The translations under genes were made by a program, and so were the position numbers. 64,000 nt of DNA from Streptomyces jeddahensis (GTDB taxonomy: Bacteria > Actinomycetota > Actinomycetes > Streptomycetales > Streptomycetaceae), in NCBI RefSeq assembly GCF_001642995.1, contig NZ_LOHS01000101.1, positions 25,767-89,766 of the forward strand. The letters run 5' to 3'. The notes under the pieces are model-generated. The model was not told the DNA's origin and did not search any database. It was given only the letters and a program-made list of their open reading frames with translations. Positions within the stretch are counted from its first letter, which is position 1, and each line of letters begins with the position of its first letter. Below are positions 34,875 to 45,100 of this stretch, piece by piece.

Positions 34875-35185
34875 CCCTCCGCCGGACCGTAGCGGGGGGT
34901 TGACACCTCGAAGCGCTGAGTGCCGCTGTGAGCCTCTTGGAGCCCCGCTCCGCATATGGGGAGTCGGCCGAGACCGGTTCAGGGCGGCACATGCGGACTC
35001 AGGTACCGGCAAACCCCCATCACTGTCGGCGCTACCGGTAGACTGGGTGAGAATCCCGCCCCGCTTGCGGGGACCGAACGGGCAAAGCTGAGCAAGAGCT
35101 GAACCAGGCTTACCACCGCATCACGCCGCAGCCGCTCCGGCCGCCACCGGGAGCTTGGCTTGTGCTGTGCCAGAAAGGGCGCTTC
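34875..35185 (+). promoter_or_regulatory. gyrB upstream region
   Basis: 311 bp without a gene. It has a lone TTGACA (34900-34905) with no matching -10, a TAGACT (35039-35044) that fits TANNNT, and a small hairpin CCCCGC-TT-GCGGGG (35059-35072) in the probable leader. The gyrB promoter, supercoiling-sensitive in S. coelicolor, should be here, but I cannot fix the exact elements. Confidence 0.4.
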
Positions 35186-37270
35186 GTGGCCGATTCCGGC
35201 AACCCCAACGAGAACATTCCGTCCACTGCCGCCGGCGCGTCCGGCGAGATGCCCGCCGGGGCGCCCAACGGGTCCCCCGGCGCAGCAGCCTCGTCGTACG
35301 ACGCCAGCGCCATCACCGTCCTCGAGGGTCTGGACGCGGTCCGCAAGCGCCCCGGCATGTACATCGGCTCGACCGGTGAGCGCGGCCTGCACCACCTCGT
35401 CTACGAGGTCGTCGACAACTCCGTCGACGAGGCGCTCGCGGGGCACGCCGACACCATCGACGTCACGATCCTCGCCGACGGCGGCGTGCGCGTCATCGAC
35501 AACGGTCGTGGCATCCCGGTGGGCATCGTCCCCTCCGAGGGCAAGCCGGCCCTCGAAGTTGTGCTGACCGTGCTGCACGCGGGCGGCAAGTTCGGCGGCG
35601 GCGGCTACGCGGTCTCTGGCGGTCTGCACGGCGTGGGCGTCTCCGTCGTGAACGCGCTTTCGTCGAAGGTCGCCGTCGAGGTCAAGACGGACGGCCACCG
35701 CTGGACGCAGGACTACAAGATGGGCGTCCCCACGGCGCCGCTCGCCCAGCACGAGGCCACCGAGGAGACCGGCACGTCGGTCACCTTCTGGGCCGACGGC
35801 GACATCTTCGAGACCACGGAGTACTCCTTCGAGACGCTCTCGCGGCGCTTCCAGGAGATGGCGTTCCTCAACAAGGGTTTGACGATCAAACTCACGGACG
35901 AGCGCGAGTCGGCGAAGGCCACGGCGGGCGCCGACGAGGCGGGCGCGGACGAGCTGGCCGAGGAGCAGAAGGCCAAGACCGTCACGTACCACTACGAGGG
36001 CGGCATCGTCGACTTCGTGAAGTACCTCAACTCCCGCAAGGGAGACGTGGTGCACCCCACGGTGATCGACCTCGAGGCCGAGGACAAGGACAAGAGCCTG
36101 TCCCTCGAGGTCGCCATGCAGTGGAACAGCGGCTACAGCGAGGGCGTCTACTCCTTCGCCAACATCATCCACACCCATGAGGGCGGCACGCACGAAGAGG
36201 GCTTCCGCGCCGCGCTGACCTCGCTGATCAACAAGTACGCGCGCGACAAGAAGCTGCTGCGCGAGAAGGACGACAACCTCACGGGTGACGACATCCGCGA
36301 GGGCCTGACCGCGATCATCTCGGTCAAGCTGAGCGAGCCCCAGTTCGAGGGCCAGACCAAGACGAAGCTCGGCAACACGGAGGCGAAGACCTTCGTGCAG
36401 AAGGCCGTCTACGAACACCTCAACGACTGGCTGGACCGCAACCCGAACGAGGCCGCCGACATCGTCCGCAAGGGCATCCAGGCCGCCACCGCGCGCGTGG
36501 CGGCCCGCAAGGCCCGCGACCTGACGCGCCGCAAGGGTCTGCTGGAGAGCGCGTCCCTGCCGGGCAAGCTCAGCGACTGCCAGTCGAACGACCCCACCAA
36601 GTGCGAGATCTTCATCGTCGAGGGTGACTCCGCAGGCGGCTCGGCCAAGTCCGGCCGCAACCCCGAGTACCAGGCCATCCTGCCGATCCGCGGCAAGATC
36701 CTGAACGTCGAGAAGGCGCGGATCGACAAGATCCTGCAGAACCAGGAGATCCAGGCGCTGATCTCGGCCTTCGGCACCGGAGTCCACGAGGACTTCGACA
36801 TCGAGAAGCTCCGCTATCACAAGATCATTCTGATGGCGGACGCCGATGTCGACGGCCAGCACATCAACACCCTGCTGCTGACGTTCCTGTTCCGCTTCAT
36901 GCGTCCGCTGGTCGAGGCCGGTCACGTCTTCCTGTCGCGCCCCCCGCTGTACAAGATCAAGTGGGGCCGGGACGACTTCGAGTACGCGTACTCGGACCGC
37001 GAGCGCGACGCACTGATCGAGCTCGGCCGGCAGAACGGCAAGCGCATCAAGGACGACTCGGTCCAGCGCTTCAAGGGCCTCGGCGAGATGAACGCCGAGG
37101 AGCTGCGCATCACCACGATGGACCAGGAGCACCGCGTCCTCGGCCAGGTCACGCTCGACGACGCCGCCCAGGCCGACGACCTGTTCTCGGTCCTGATGGG
37201 CGAGGACGTCGAGGCGCGCCGCCAGTTCATCCAGCGCAACGCCAAGGACGTCCGCTTCCTCGACATCTGA
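35186..37270 (+). CDS. gyrB: DNA gyrase subunit B
   Basis: A 694-residue GyrB with the GHKL ATPase (Asn-containing HHLVYEVVDNSVDEALAG near 73-90, GRGIPVG, and GLHGVGVSVVNALS), transducer, and TOPRIM with EGDSAGGSAKSGRN and DADVDGQHI. The QTKTKLGN motif that contacts ATP is present. The GTG at 35186 (MADSGNPNEN) follows AAAGGG; a longer frame from 35162 lacks a ribosome site. The quinolone-region IRGKILNVEKAR appears wild type. gyrA starts 42 bp after the stop. Confidence 0.97.
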   Translation: MADSGNPNENIPSTAAGASGEMPAGAPNGSPGAAASSYDASAITVLEGLDAVRKRPGMYIGSTGERGLHHLVYEVVDNSVDEALAGHADTIDVTILADGGVRVIDNGRGIPVGIVPSEGKPALEVVLTVLHAGGKFGGGGYAVSGGLHGVGVSVVNALSSKVAVEVKTDGHRWTQDYKMGVPTAPLAQHEATEETGTSVTFWADGDIFETTEYSFETLSRRFQEMAFLNKGLTIKLTDERESAKATAGADEAGADELAEEQKAKTVTYHYEGGIVDFVKYLNSRKGDVVHPTVIDLEAEDKDKSLSLEVAMQWNSGYSEGVYSFANIIHTHEGGTHEEGFRAALTSLINKYARDKKLLREKDDNLTGDDIREGLTAIISVKLSEPQFEGQTKTKLGNTEAKTFVQKAVYEHLNDWLDRNPNEAADIVRKGIQAATARVAARKARDLTRRKGLLESASLPGKLSDCQSNDPTKCEIFIVEGDSAGGSAKSGRNPEYQAILPIRGKILNVEKARIDKILQNQEIQALISAFGTGVHEDFDIEKLRYHKIILMADADVDGQHINTLLLTFLFRFMRPLVEAGHVFLSRPPLYKIKWGRDDFEYAYSDRERDALIELGRQNGKRIKDDSVQRFKGLGEMNAEELRITTMDQEHRVLGQVTLDDAAQADDLFSVLMGEDVEARRQFIQRNAKDVRFLDI

Positions 37271-37312
37271 GTCGGTCACCGCTGACCGCACCAGGAAGGA
37301 TCTTCACCAGCA

Positions 37313-39904
37313 ATGGCCGACGAGAACATTCCGAGCATCCCCGAGGACGAGGGCCAGACGCTCCGCGTCGAGCCCGTCGGACTCGAGACCGAGATGCAGC
37401 GCTCGTATCTCGACTACGCGATGTCCGTCATCGTGTCGCGTGCGCTGCCCGACGTACGGGACGGCCTCAAGCCCGTCCACCGCCGTGTGCTGTACGCCAT
37501 GTACGACGGCGGGTACCGGCCCGAGCGCGGTTTCTACAAGTGCGCCCGCGTCGTCGGCGACGTCATGGGCAACTACCACCCGCACGGCGACTCCTCGATC
37601 TACGACGCGCTGGTCCGCCTCGCGCAGCCGTGGTCGATGCGGATGCCGCTGGTGGACTCCAACGGCAACTTCGGCTCCCCGGGCAACGACCCCGCGGCCG
37701 CCATGCGGTACACCGAGTGCAAGATGGCGCCGCTGTCCATGGAGATGGTCCGCGACATCGACGAGGAGACCGTCGACTTCACGGACAACTACGACGGCCG
37801 CTCCCAGGAGCCGACCGTCCTGCCGTCCCGCTTCCCGAACCTGCTGATCAACGGCTCGGCCGGTATCGCGGTCGGCATGGCCACGAACATCCCGCCGCAC
37901 AACCTCCGCGAGGTCGCGGCCGGCGCCCAGTGGTACCTGGACAACCCCGAGGCCACGCACGAGGAGCTCCTGGACGCGCTGATCGAGCGGATCAAGGGCC
38001 CGGACTTCCCGACCGGCGCCCTGGTGGTTGGCCGCAAGGGCATCGAGGAGGCGTACCGCACCGGTCGCGGCTCCATCACGATGCGCGCGGTCGTCGAGGT
38101 CGAGGAGATCCAGGGCCGCCAGTGCCTGGTGGTCACGGAACTGCCGTACCAGGTCAACCCGGACAACCTCGCGCAGAAGATCGCCGACCTCGTCAAGGAC
38201 GGCAGGATCGGCGGCATCGCCGACGTCCGCGACGAGACCAGCTCCCGCACGGGCCAGCGCCTGGTGATCGTGCTTAAGCGCGACGCGGTCGCCAAGGTCG
38301 TCCTGAACAACCTCTACAAGCACACCGACCTGCAGACGAACTTCGGCGCGAACATGCTGGCGCTCGTCGACGGTGTGCCGCGCACGCTCTCGCTGGATGC
38401 GTTCATCCGCCACTGGGTGTCGCACCAGATCGAGGTCATCGTCCGCCGTACGAGGTTCCGGCTCCGTAAGGCCGAGGAGCGCGCCCACATCCTGCGCGGC
38501 CTGCTCAAGGCGCTCGACGCGATCGACGAGGTCATCGCCCTCATCCGGCGCAGCGACACCGTCGAGATCGCCCGTGAAGGCCTGATGGGCCTGCTGGAGA
38601 TCGACGAGATCCAGGCCAACGCCATCCTCGAGATGCAGCTGCGCCGACTGGCCGCCCTGGAGCGCCAGAAGATTGTCCAGGAGCACGACGAGCTCCAGGC
38701 GAAGATCACCGAGTACAACGAGATCCTCGCCTCGCCGATCCGCCAGCGCGGCATCATCAGCGAGGAGCTCACCGCGATCGTCGAGAAGTACGGCGACGAC
38801 CGCCGCTCCAAGCTGATCCCCTTCGACGGTGACATGTCCATCGAGGACCTGATCGCCGAGGAGGACATCGTCGTCACGGTCACCCGCGGCGGCTACGTCA
38901 AGCGCACCAAGACCGACGACTACCGCGCGCAGAAGCGCGGCGGCAAGGGCGTCCGCGGCGCGAAGCTCAAGGAAGACGACATCGTCGACCACTTCTTCGT
39001 GTCGACCACGCATCACTGGCTGCTGTTCTTCACGAACAAGGGCCGCGTCTACCGCGCCAAGGCGTACGAACTGCCGGACGCCGGACGCGACGCGCGCGGC
39101 CAGCACGTGGCGAACCTCCTCGCCTTCCAGCCGGACGAGACGATCGCGCAGATCCTCGCCATCCGGGACTACGAGGCGGCGCCGTACCTGGTCCTCGCCA
39201 CCAAGGCCGGCCTGGTCAAGAAGACCGTCCTCAAGGACTACGACTCCCCGCGCTCGGGCGGCGTCATCGCCATCAACCTCCGCGAGAAGGGCGATGGTTC
39301 CGACGACGAGCTCATCGGCGCCGAACTGGTGTCGGCCGATGACGATCTGCTGCTCATCAGCAAGAAGGCCCAGTCGATCAGGTTCACCGCATCGGACGAG
39401 ACGCTGCGCCCGATGGGGCGTGCGACCTCGGGCGTGAAGGGCATGAGCTTCCGCGAGGGCGACGAACTGCTGTCGATGAATGTTGTCCGGCCCGGTACGT
39501 TCGTGTTCACTGCCACCGACGGCGGGTACGCGAAGCGGACCGCTGTCGACGAGTACCGCGTCCAGGGCCGCGGCGGCCTCGGTATCAAGGCCGCCAAGAT
39601 CGTGGAGGACCGCGGTTCGCTCGTCGGGGCGCTGGTGGTCGAGGACGGTGACGAGATCCTCGCCATCACGCTCGGTGGCGGCGTGATTCGTACGCGAGTC
39701 AGTGAGGTCAGGGAGACGGGCCGTGACACCATGGGCGTCCAACTGATCAACCTGGGCAAGCGCGATGCCGTGGTCGGCATCGCGCGTAACGCCGAGGCCG
39801 GTCGCGAGGCCGAGGAGGTCGACGGCGAGGAGGCCGTCGGCGAATCGGCCGGTGACGCGATCGCCGCCGGTACGGACGAGGGCACGGAGTCCACGGCCGA
39901 GTAG
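37313..39904 (+). CDS. gyrA: DNA gyrase subunit A
   Basis: An 863-residue GyrA. The catalytic Tyr is at 133 (AMRYTECKM). The quinolone-determining stretch HPHGDSSIYDA has Ser94 and Asp98 (E. coli Ser83 and Asp87 equivalents), so no classical resistance change is visible. The C-terminal pinwheel contains the GyrA box QKRGGKG near residue 545, and the protein ends in a 45-residue acidic tail. GGAAGGA precedes the ATG. Forms A2B2 with GyrB to introduce negative supercoils. Confidence 0.97.
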   Translation: MADENIPSIPEDEGQTLRVEPVGLETEMQRSYLDYAMSVIVSRALPDVRDGLKPVHRRVLYAMYDGGYRPERGFYKCARVVGDVMGNYHPHGDSSIYDALVRLAQPWSMRMPLVDSNGNFGSPGNDPAAAMRYTECKMAPLSMEMVRDIDEETVDFTDNYDGRSQEPTVLPSRFPNLLINGSAGIAVGMATNIPPHNLREVAAGAQWYLDNPEATHEELLDALIERIKGPDFPTGALVVGRKGIEEAYRTGRGSITMRAVVEVEEIQGRQCLVVTELPYQVNPDNLAQKIADLVKDGRIGGIADVRDETSSRTGQRLVIVLKRDAVAKVVLNNLYKHTDLQTNFGANMLALVDGVPRTLSLDAFIRHWVSHQIEVIVRRTRFRLRKAEERAHILRGLLKALDAIDEVIALIRRSDTVEIAREGLMGLLEIDEIQANAILEMQLRRLAALERQKIVQEHDELQAKITEYNEILASPIRQRGIISEELTAIVEKYGDDRRSKLIPFDGDMSIEDLIAEEDIVVTVTRGGYVKRTKTDDYRAQKRGGKGVRGAKLKEDDIVDHFFVSTTHHWLLFFTNKGRVYRAKAYELPDAGRDARGQHVANLLAFQPDETIAQILAIRDYEAAPYLVLATKAGLVKKTVLKDYDSPRSGGVIAINLREKGDGSDDELIGAELVSADDDLLLISKKAQSIRFTASDETLRPMGRATSGVKGMSFREGDELLSMNVVRPGTFVFTATDGGYAKRTAVDEYRVQGRGGLGIKAAKIVEDRGSLVGALVVEDGDEILAITLGGGVIRTRVSEVRETGRDTMGVQLINLGKRDAVVGIARNAEAGREAEEVDGEEAVGESAGDAIAAGTDEGTESTAE

Positions 39905-39922
39905 CACGAGGAGTGAGCCAGC

Positions 39923-40729
39923 GTGAGCGGAGCCACGGGCGCCGGAACGAACGGAACCGGAGCGGACGGCGTTCGTGGCCCCGCCAACGACTCGGCAGAC
40001 TCCCATGACTCTCATGGATCCCAGGGGGGAACTGTGACGGATACCCGAGGACCGGGGACTCAGCAGTACGACGGGTACGCGCCCGGCCCTGAGGGGGCGG
40101 CAGGCCAGGCCCAGGCTCAGGGCCAGGCCCAGAGCCAGGGCCAGGTCGGCGGCACGGCGGGCCCGCTGCCGGGGGAGCAGGGGACCCATCAGTCCCCACA
40201 GCGGCCTCAGCAGCCTGCTCAGCACGGTCAGCCTGCCCAGCATGGTCAGCCGGATCAGCAGCCTGCTCAGCCGTACCATCCGCCGCAGGCATATCAGGCC
40301 CCCGCGCCCGCCCCAGAGACGGTCCGCAGGGCGCGGACAGGGGCACGGACGATGCCGCGCACGCGCAAGGCACGGCTGCGGGTGGCCAAGGCCGACCCGT
40401 GGTCGGTGATGAAGGTGAGCTTCATGCTCTCCATCGCGCTGGGCGTCTGCACCATCGTTGCCGCGGCGGTGCTGTGGATGGTCATGGACGCCATGGGCGT
40501 CTTCTCCACGGTGGGCGGCACGATCGCCGAGGCGACGGGCTCCAACGAGTCCAACGGCTTCGACCTGCAGGCGTTCCTGTCGCTGCCGAACGTCCTGATC
40601 TTCACGTCGGTCATCGCGGTGATCGACGTCGTCCTCGCGACGGCACTGGCGACGCTCGGCGCCTTCATCTACAACCTCTCTGCGGGCTTCGTCGGCGGCG
40701 TCGAGCTGACGCTCGCGGAGGACGAGTAA
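39923..40729 (+). CDS. DUF3566 membrane protein
   Basis: About 268 residues: a long disordered Gly/Gln/Pro/Ala-rich N-terminus (1-150) built of short repeats (QAQGQAQ, QHGQPAQ), then a C-terminal DUF3566 domain with two membrane helices (VMKVSFMLSIALGVCTIVAAAVLWMV and VLIFTSVIAVIDVVLATALATLGAFIYNL). It is the homologue of Rv0007, located after gyrA throughout Actinobacteria. The GTG at 39923 follows GAGGAG; a GTG at 40034, with a strong GGGGGG ribosome site, is a real alternative. Function unknown. Confidence 0.87.
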   Translation: MSGATGAGTNGTGADGVRGPANDSADSHDSHGSQGGTVTDTRGPGTQQYDGYAPGPEGAAGQAQAQGQAQSQGQVGGTAGPLPGEQGTHQSPQRPQQPAQHGQPAQHGQPDQQPAQPYHPPQAYQAPAPAPETVRRARTGARTMPRTRKARLRVAKADPWSVMKVSFMLSIALGVCTIVAAAVLWMVMDAMGVFSTVGGTIAEATGSNESNGFDLQAFLSLPNVLIFTSVIAVIDVVLATALATLGAFIYNLSAGFVGGVELTLAEDE

Positions 40730-40748
40730 GGCCATCCGGTTACCGATT

Positions 40749-40777
40749 TTGGGACTGGCCGCGTCGTGCGCTAATCT
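40749..40777 (+). promoter_or_regulatory. Promoter of tRNA-Ile
   Basis: TTGGGA (40749-40754), 17-bp spacer, TAATCT (40772-40777), 23 bp before the mature tRNA 5' end. It fits the HrdB consensus well. Confidence 0.65.
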
Positions 40778-40800
40778 TCAGAGGTCAGCGCGCAGCGCGA

Positions 40801-40877
40801 GGGGCTATAGCTCAGACGGTTAGAGCGCTTCCCTGATAAGGAAGAGGCCACAGGTTCAAGTCCTGTTAGCCCCACCA
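40801..40877 (+). tRNA. tRNA-Ile (GAT anticodon), CCA encoded
   Basis: Full cloverleaf: acceptor GGGGCTA / TAGCCCC, D arm GCTC...GAGC, anticodon stem CTTCC / GGAAG with loop CTGATAA (GAT at 40835-40837), T arm with GGTTCAAGTCC. Discriminator A at 40874 and an encoded CCA at 40875-40877. Its place after gyrA matches ileT in Mycobacterium. Confidence 0.98.
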
Positions 40878-40883
40878 CCGATA

Positions 40884-40913
40884 AGACCCTCAGTCGATCC
40901 CGACTGGGGGTCT
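40884..40913 (+). terminator. Terminator of tRNA-Ile
   Basis: Stem AGACCCTCAGTCG (40884-40896) / CGACTGGGGGTCT (40901-40913) with one T-G wobble and loop ATCC, followed by TTTG. Confidence 0.85.
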
Positions 40914-41302
40914 TTGACGTTCGTCCTCTTGGCGTCTGCGTCCGGCGTCTGCGTCCGCTTGTCGTCTGCCTGTCGTCTGCCGTGGTGCTGTCGTCTGCCG
41001 TGTGGCTTTGCTTCTGGTCTCTGCGTCTGCCTCGGACCGCGGGACGACGCTTCTGCTTCGTCGCGTTCTACGAGGCGTGGCGAAAGACGGGGAACCGGCG
41101 GAGATCTGGGGTCACGCCGGGGCTCTGCTGGCAGAGCGCTTCAGGGTCTTGGGGGACTGCTGTGATGCGTGAGCTGAGCTGTCGTGGTGCATGAGCTGTC
41201 GTGGTGCATGAACTGCTGTGGTGCATGAGCTGCTGTGATGCGTTGATGCCTGTACTGCGGTGATGCCTGTACTGCGGTGATACGTGCGTGGACTGCTGTG
41301 CT
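40914..41302. repeat. Gene-free tract with minisatellite-like repeats
   Basis: Two low-complexity blocks. 40928-41005: imperfect copies built on GTCTGCGTC and CTGTCGTCTGCC. 41160-41302: imperfect 17-bp units such as CTGTCGTGGTGCATGAG, CTGCTGTGGTGCATGAG and two adjacent copies of CTGTACTGCGGTGATGC. I find no coding frame with family resemblance in either. The tract lies between the tRNA-Ile terminator and the convergent DUF6344 gene. Confidence 0.65.
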
Positions 41303-41333
41303 GTCTTGCGATCCGGCTGTGCCTGCGCGGGCT

Positions 41334-41663
41334 TCAGAGGGCGGGGACTTCCGTCACATCGGCTCTGCCTGTCATGGCGGCGGCGTCGAACGCCGGCAGG
41401 CGGCGGCAGGTGGGTGAGGAACCGTGGGCCTCGGCGTGGATGCGCTGCTTCATCGTGGGCGGCAGGGACCGGACGAACGGCGGCCTCCAGTGGACCGCGT
41501 GGGGCGCGGGTACCGTCGCGTCCGCCGTGCCGTTGCAGGATTCCGTCGGCTGCTGTACTGCGGGGGCGGCAGTGGCCGTCGTGCTGAAACCGAGTGCGGC
41601 GAGCACCGCGAGGACGGCGGAAAGGAGGACGGTCCACAGCTTGATGACCTTGTTGGCGGCCAT
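41334..41663 (-). CDS. Small secreted protein, DUF6344-like
   Basis: A 109-residue protein with a signal peptide (basic NKVIKLW, hydrophobic VLLSAVLAVLAALGFS, likely cut after TATAA). A short Pro/Ala linker is followed by a conserved-looking segment, LPPTMKQRIHAEAHGSSP. Two cysteines in the mature part may pair. ATG at 41663 with GGAG upstream. From memory this resembles the Streptomyces DUF6344 family, which has no known function. Confidence 0.68.
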   Translation of the reverse strand: MAANKVIKLWTVLLSAVLAVLAALGFSTTATAAPAVQQPTESCNGTADATVPAPHAVHWRPPFVRSLPPTMKQRIHAEAHGSSPTCRRLPAFDAAAMTGRADVTEVPAL

Positions 41664-41902
41664 GATCTCTCCCAGATGGGTCGGGCGATTTGCGTACTTT
41701 CCTCATGATGTGTATGACGGGCGGAGAGTGGTGGACCGACGCCCACGGCGCATCGATCTTCGGATGAACACCACCCGGATGGACGTAGATGGGCGGAAGA
41801 GTCCCAAGAGTCGTGAAAGTCCCGGCATGCAAGGGGCAACCGGCGAGACTGCCTTCCGTTCGACTGCTGGTATCAGGGCGGCAGTTGAGGGTCGACGCAG
41901 GT
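41664..41902. other. Intergenic region between divergent small genes
   Basis: It holds the DUF6344 ribosome site (GGGAGAG at its left edge) and must contain that gene's promoter. I see no other gene. A strong palindrome, listed next, closes its right side. Confidence 0.4.
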
Positions 41903-41932
41903 CACCGATCGATATCGATCGGTGTGTATAGT
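41903..41932 (+). promoter_or_regulatory. Promoter with a perfect 22-bp palindromic operator (DLW-39 gene)
   Basis: Bases 41903-41924 form a perfect 22-bp palindrome with half-site CACCGATCGAT. It is followed by TATAGT (41927-41932), a good -10; the palindrome covers the -35 and spacer. A repressor bound here would block transcription of the downstream 42-codon gene. The regulator is not known. Confidence 0.65.
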
Positions 41933-41977
41933 CGGGCGCCAGAGGTCCCCTACGTCAAGGAAAGACGAGGTCGCGCG

Positions 41978-42106
41978 GTGAAGAAGCTTCTCCTGGTCGC
42001 ACTGGCCGCCATCGGCGGACTCCTCGTGTACCGCCAGATCCAGGCGGATCGCGCCGAGCAGGATCTGTGGACGGAGGCGACTGACTCCGTGCCCACGGGT
42101 TCGTGA
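41978..42106 (+). CDS. DLW-39 family small membrane protein
   Basis: A 42-residue protein: MKKLLLVALAAIGGLLVY (one membrane helix with a cationic start), then QIQADRAEQDLWTEATD, which contains the D-L-W motif naming the family. GTG start at 41978 with ACGAGG nine bases upstream. Such genes are conserved near gyrA and tRNA-Ile/Ala in Actinobacteria. Function unknown. Confidence 0.82.
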   Translation: MKKLLLVALAAIGGLLVYRQIQADRAEQDLWTEATDSVPTGS

Positions 42107-42130
42107 GTATCCCTGGCAGTCTCTTCACGG

Positions 42131-42158
42131 GCCCCGGTCGCATGCTGACCGGGGCTTT
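42131..42158 (+). terminator. Terminator of the DLW-39 gene
   Basis: Stem GCCCCGGTC (42131-42139) / GACCGGGGC (42147-42155), loop of seven, followed by TTT. Confidence 0.8.
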
Positions 42159-42183
42159 GTGCTGCCGGGTCCGGCCAATCCAC

Positions 42184-42197
42184 TTTACTTAAGTAAA
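42184..42197. promoter_or_regulatory. AT-rich palindromic operator upstream of the secreted-protein gene
   Basis: TTTACTTAAGTAAA, a perfect 14-bp palindrome in an AT-rich island of about 30 bp, striking in 70% GC DNA. It lies 44 bp upstream of the start codon, where a MarR/TetR-like repressor or an activator could bind. No -10 is obvious. Assignment as an operator is inference. Confidence 0.55.
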
Positions 42198-42240
42198 TTT
42201 TTTGCTTGCCGATGCAAAGTGCGATGAGGGGTGGCGCGTG

Positions 42241-43581
42241 ATGATCGGGAGCCCGTACTACCGCAGATCGTGGTTCGCTGTGGGAGCTGCGCTGGCTGTC
42301 CTGGGCTCGCTCTGCGTATCCGCCGTACTCCCCGCGGCGTCGGCCTCTGCGGCTACGGGCACACCGCGCTCGTATGCCTTCGACGATGACGCGGCGCGGG
42401 TCGAGGGCGCCAGCAGCAATACGGATGCCGAGAAGCTGCAGGCAGGCTCCACGTACAGGAGCTCCCTCCCGCGCGGCGACGTCAAGTTGTACTACCGCCT
42501 CCAACTCGACGCCACATCCAACGCGTACGTCTCCGTCACCGCCGTGCCGAGTCCGACAGCGAAGGTCATGTACGCGGACGGCATCAAGGTCTCCCTGGAG
42601 GACGGCGACGGCCGCACGTGCTCGTACAACGAGGAGCACTTCGGCGCAGCCGAGAGCGCGCGGCCCATCGCCGCCTGGGCCTCGCGGACCATCGGACCCA
42701 CCGAGTCGTACTGCCAGGAGGCCGCTGCGTACTACGTGGTCGTCGAGCGCACCGGCACCTCCCCGTCGACCCAGGAGGACTGGGATCTCGAGCTCCAGTA
42801 CGTGTCCGAGCCCGCACTGAAGCAGACCGGTTCGACCGTGCCGCCCGAGGTCTGGGACTCCGCGTCGCCCCAGCCGCTCGACGGCGAGCCCGAGGAACGC
42901 AAGGGAGGAGCCGGCTTCAGCGAGGCGCGCGGACTGACGCAGGGTGTATGGAAGGACGACATCGAGGCAGGGGAGACGCTCTTCTACCGCGTGCCCGTGG
43001 ACTGGGGGCAGCAGCTCTTCGCCACCGCCGAGCTGGGCAGTGCGCGCGGAGGCACCGGATATGTGGGCAACGCCCTGGTCACGGCCCTGTACAACCCGGT
43101 GCGCGGCTTCGTCGTGGACACCAGCACCGGGTACGACGGCGAGCAGAAGTCGGAAACCCTGTACCCGCTTCCCCCGGTCGCCTACAAGAACCGCTATGAC
43201 ACCGACGACAGGGTGAGCGGGATGCGGTTCGCCGGCTGGTACTACCTCGTCGTCCACCTCAACCCTGAGATCGCAGACGAGTACGGCGAGGGTTCCTTCG
43301 GGCTGACGCTCCGCGTGACGGTACGGGGGGCTGCGCAGGCCGAACCCGAGTACGCCGGGTCCCCGCAGCCCGCCGATGCCTTCAGCGTCACGGACAGGGA
43401 CAAGGACGCGGCGGCGAGCGGGGAGACGGAGGCCGAGGCCGAGCGCGGCGACACCATGAAGCTGGTCGCTGCCTGCAGTCTCGGCACGGGCGTCGCGCTG
43501 GTGCTGTTCCTGGTCGGGTGGACGGTGGTTGCGCGACGGCGGGCGGGGGCCGGGGTTCCCCGGGAGTACGGGACGCCCTGA
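42241..43581 (+). CDS. Secreted, C-terminally membrane-anchored protein of unknown function
   Basis: About 446 residues: signal peptide (YYRRSWFAVGAALAVLGSLCVSAVLP, cut near ASASA), a beta-rich extracytoplasmic region of about 370 residues with few cysteines, and a C-terminal helix (LVAACSLGTGVALVLFLVGWTVV) with a basic tail, i.e. type I topology. I recognise no named domain; short stretches such as GDVKLYYRLQLDATSNAYVS suggest repeated jelly-roll or Ig-like folds. ATG at 42241 or GTG at 42238, with GAGGGG upstream. It converges on the Ser/Thr kinase gene with a 27-bp gap; a functional link is possible but unproven. Confidence 0.7.
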   Translation: MIGSPYYRRSWFAVGAALAVLGSLCVSAVLPAASASAATGTPRSYAFDDDAARVEGASSNTDAEKLQAGSTYRSSLPRGDVKLYYRLQLDATSNAYVSVTAVPSPTAKVMYADGIKVSLEDGDGRTCSYNEEHFGAAESARPIAAWASRTIGPTESYCQEAAAYYVVVERTGTSPSTQEDWDLELQYVSEPALKQTGSTVPPEVWDSASPQPLDGEPEERKGGAGFSEARGLTQGVWKDDIEAGETLFYRVPVDWGQQLFATAELGSARGGTGYVGNALVTALYNPVRGFVVDTSTGYDGEQKSETLYPLPPVAYKNRYDTDDRVSGMRFAGWYYLVVHLNPEIADEYGEGSFGLTLRVTVRGAAQAEPEYAGSPQPADAFSVTDRDKDAAASGETEAEAERGDTMKLVAACSLGTGVALVLFLVGWTVVARRRAGAGVPREYGTP

Positions 43582-43608
43582 GGGGCCGGCGGCTCGGGCG
43601 GTTCCGGG

Positions 43609-45051
<1,443 letters not shown>

Positions 45052-45100
45052 CGTCGTGCCCAGCTCCCGGTTCGGCGGTCCTGGCGGCCCGGCCGCCGGC

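Noticed and set aside
34900..34905. TTGACA as the gyrB -35 element
   Set aside because: No TANNNT at 16-19 bp; kept only as a mention in the upstream region.
34979..40735. Very long open frames on the minus strand opposite gyrB and gyrA
   Set aside because: High-GC coding sequence leaves antisense frames open; the peptides are Val/Leu/Asp/Arg-rich with no family resemblance, while the plus strand encodes unmistakable gyrase.
41160..41302. CRISPR array
   Set aside because: Units are adjacent 17-bp imperfect repeats without spacers and no cas genes are near.
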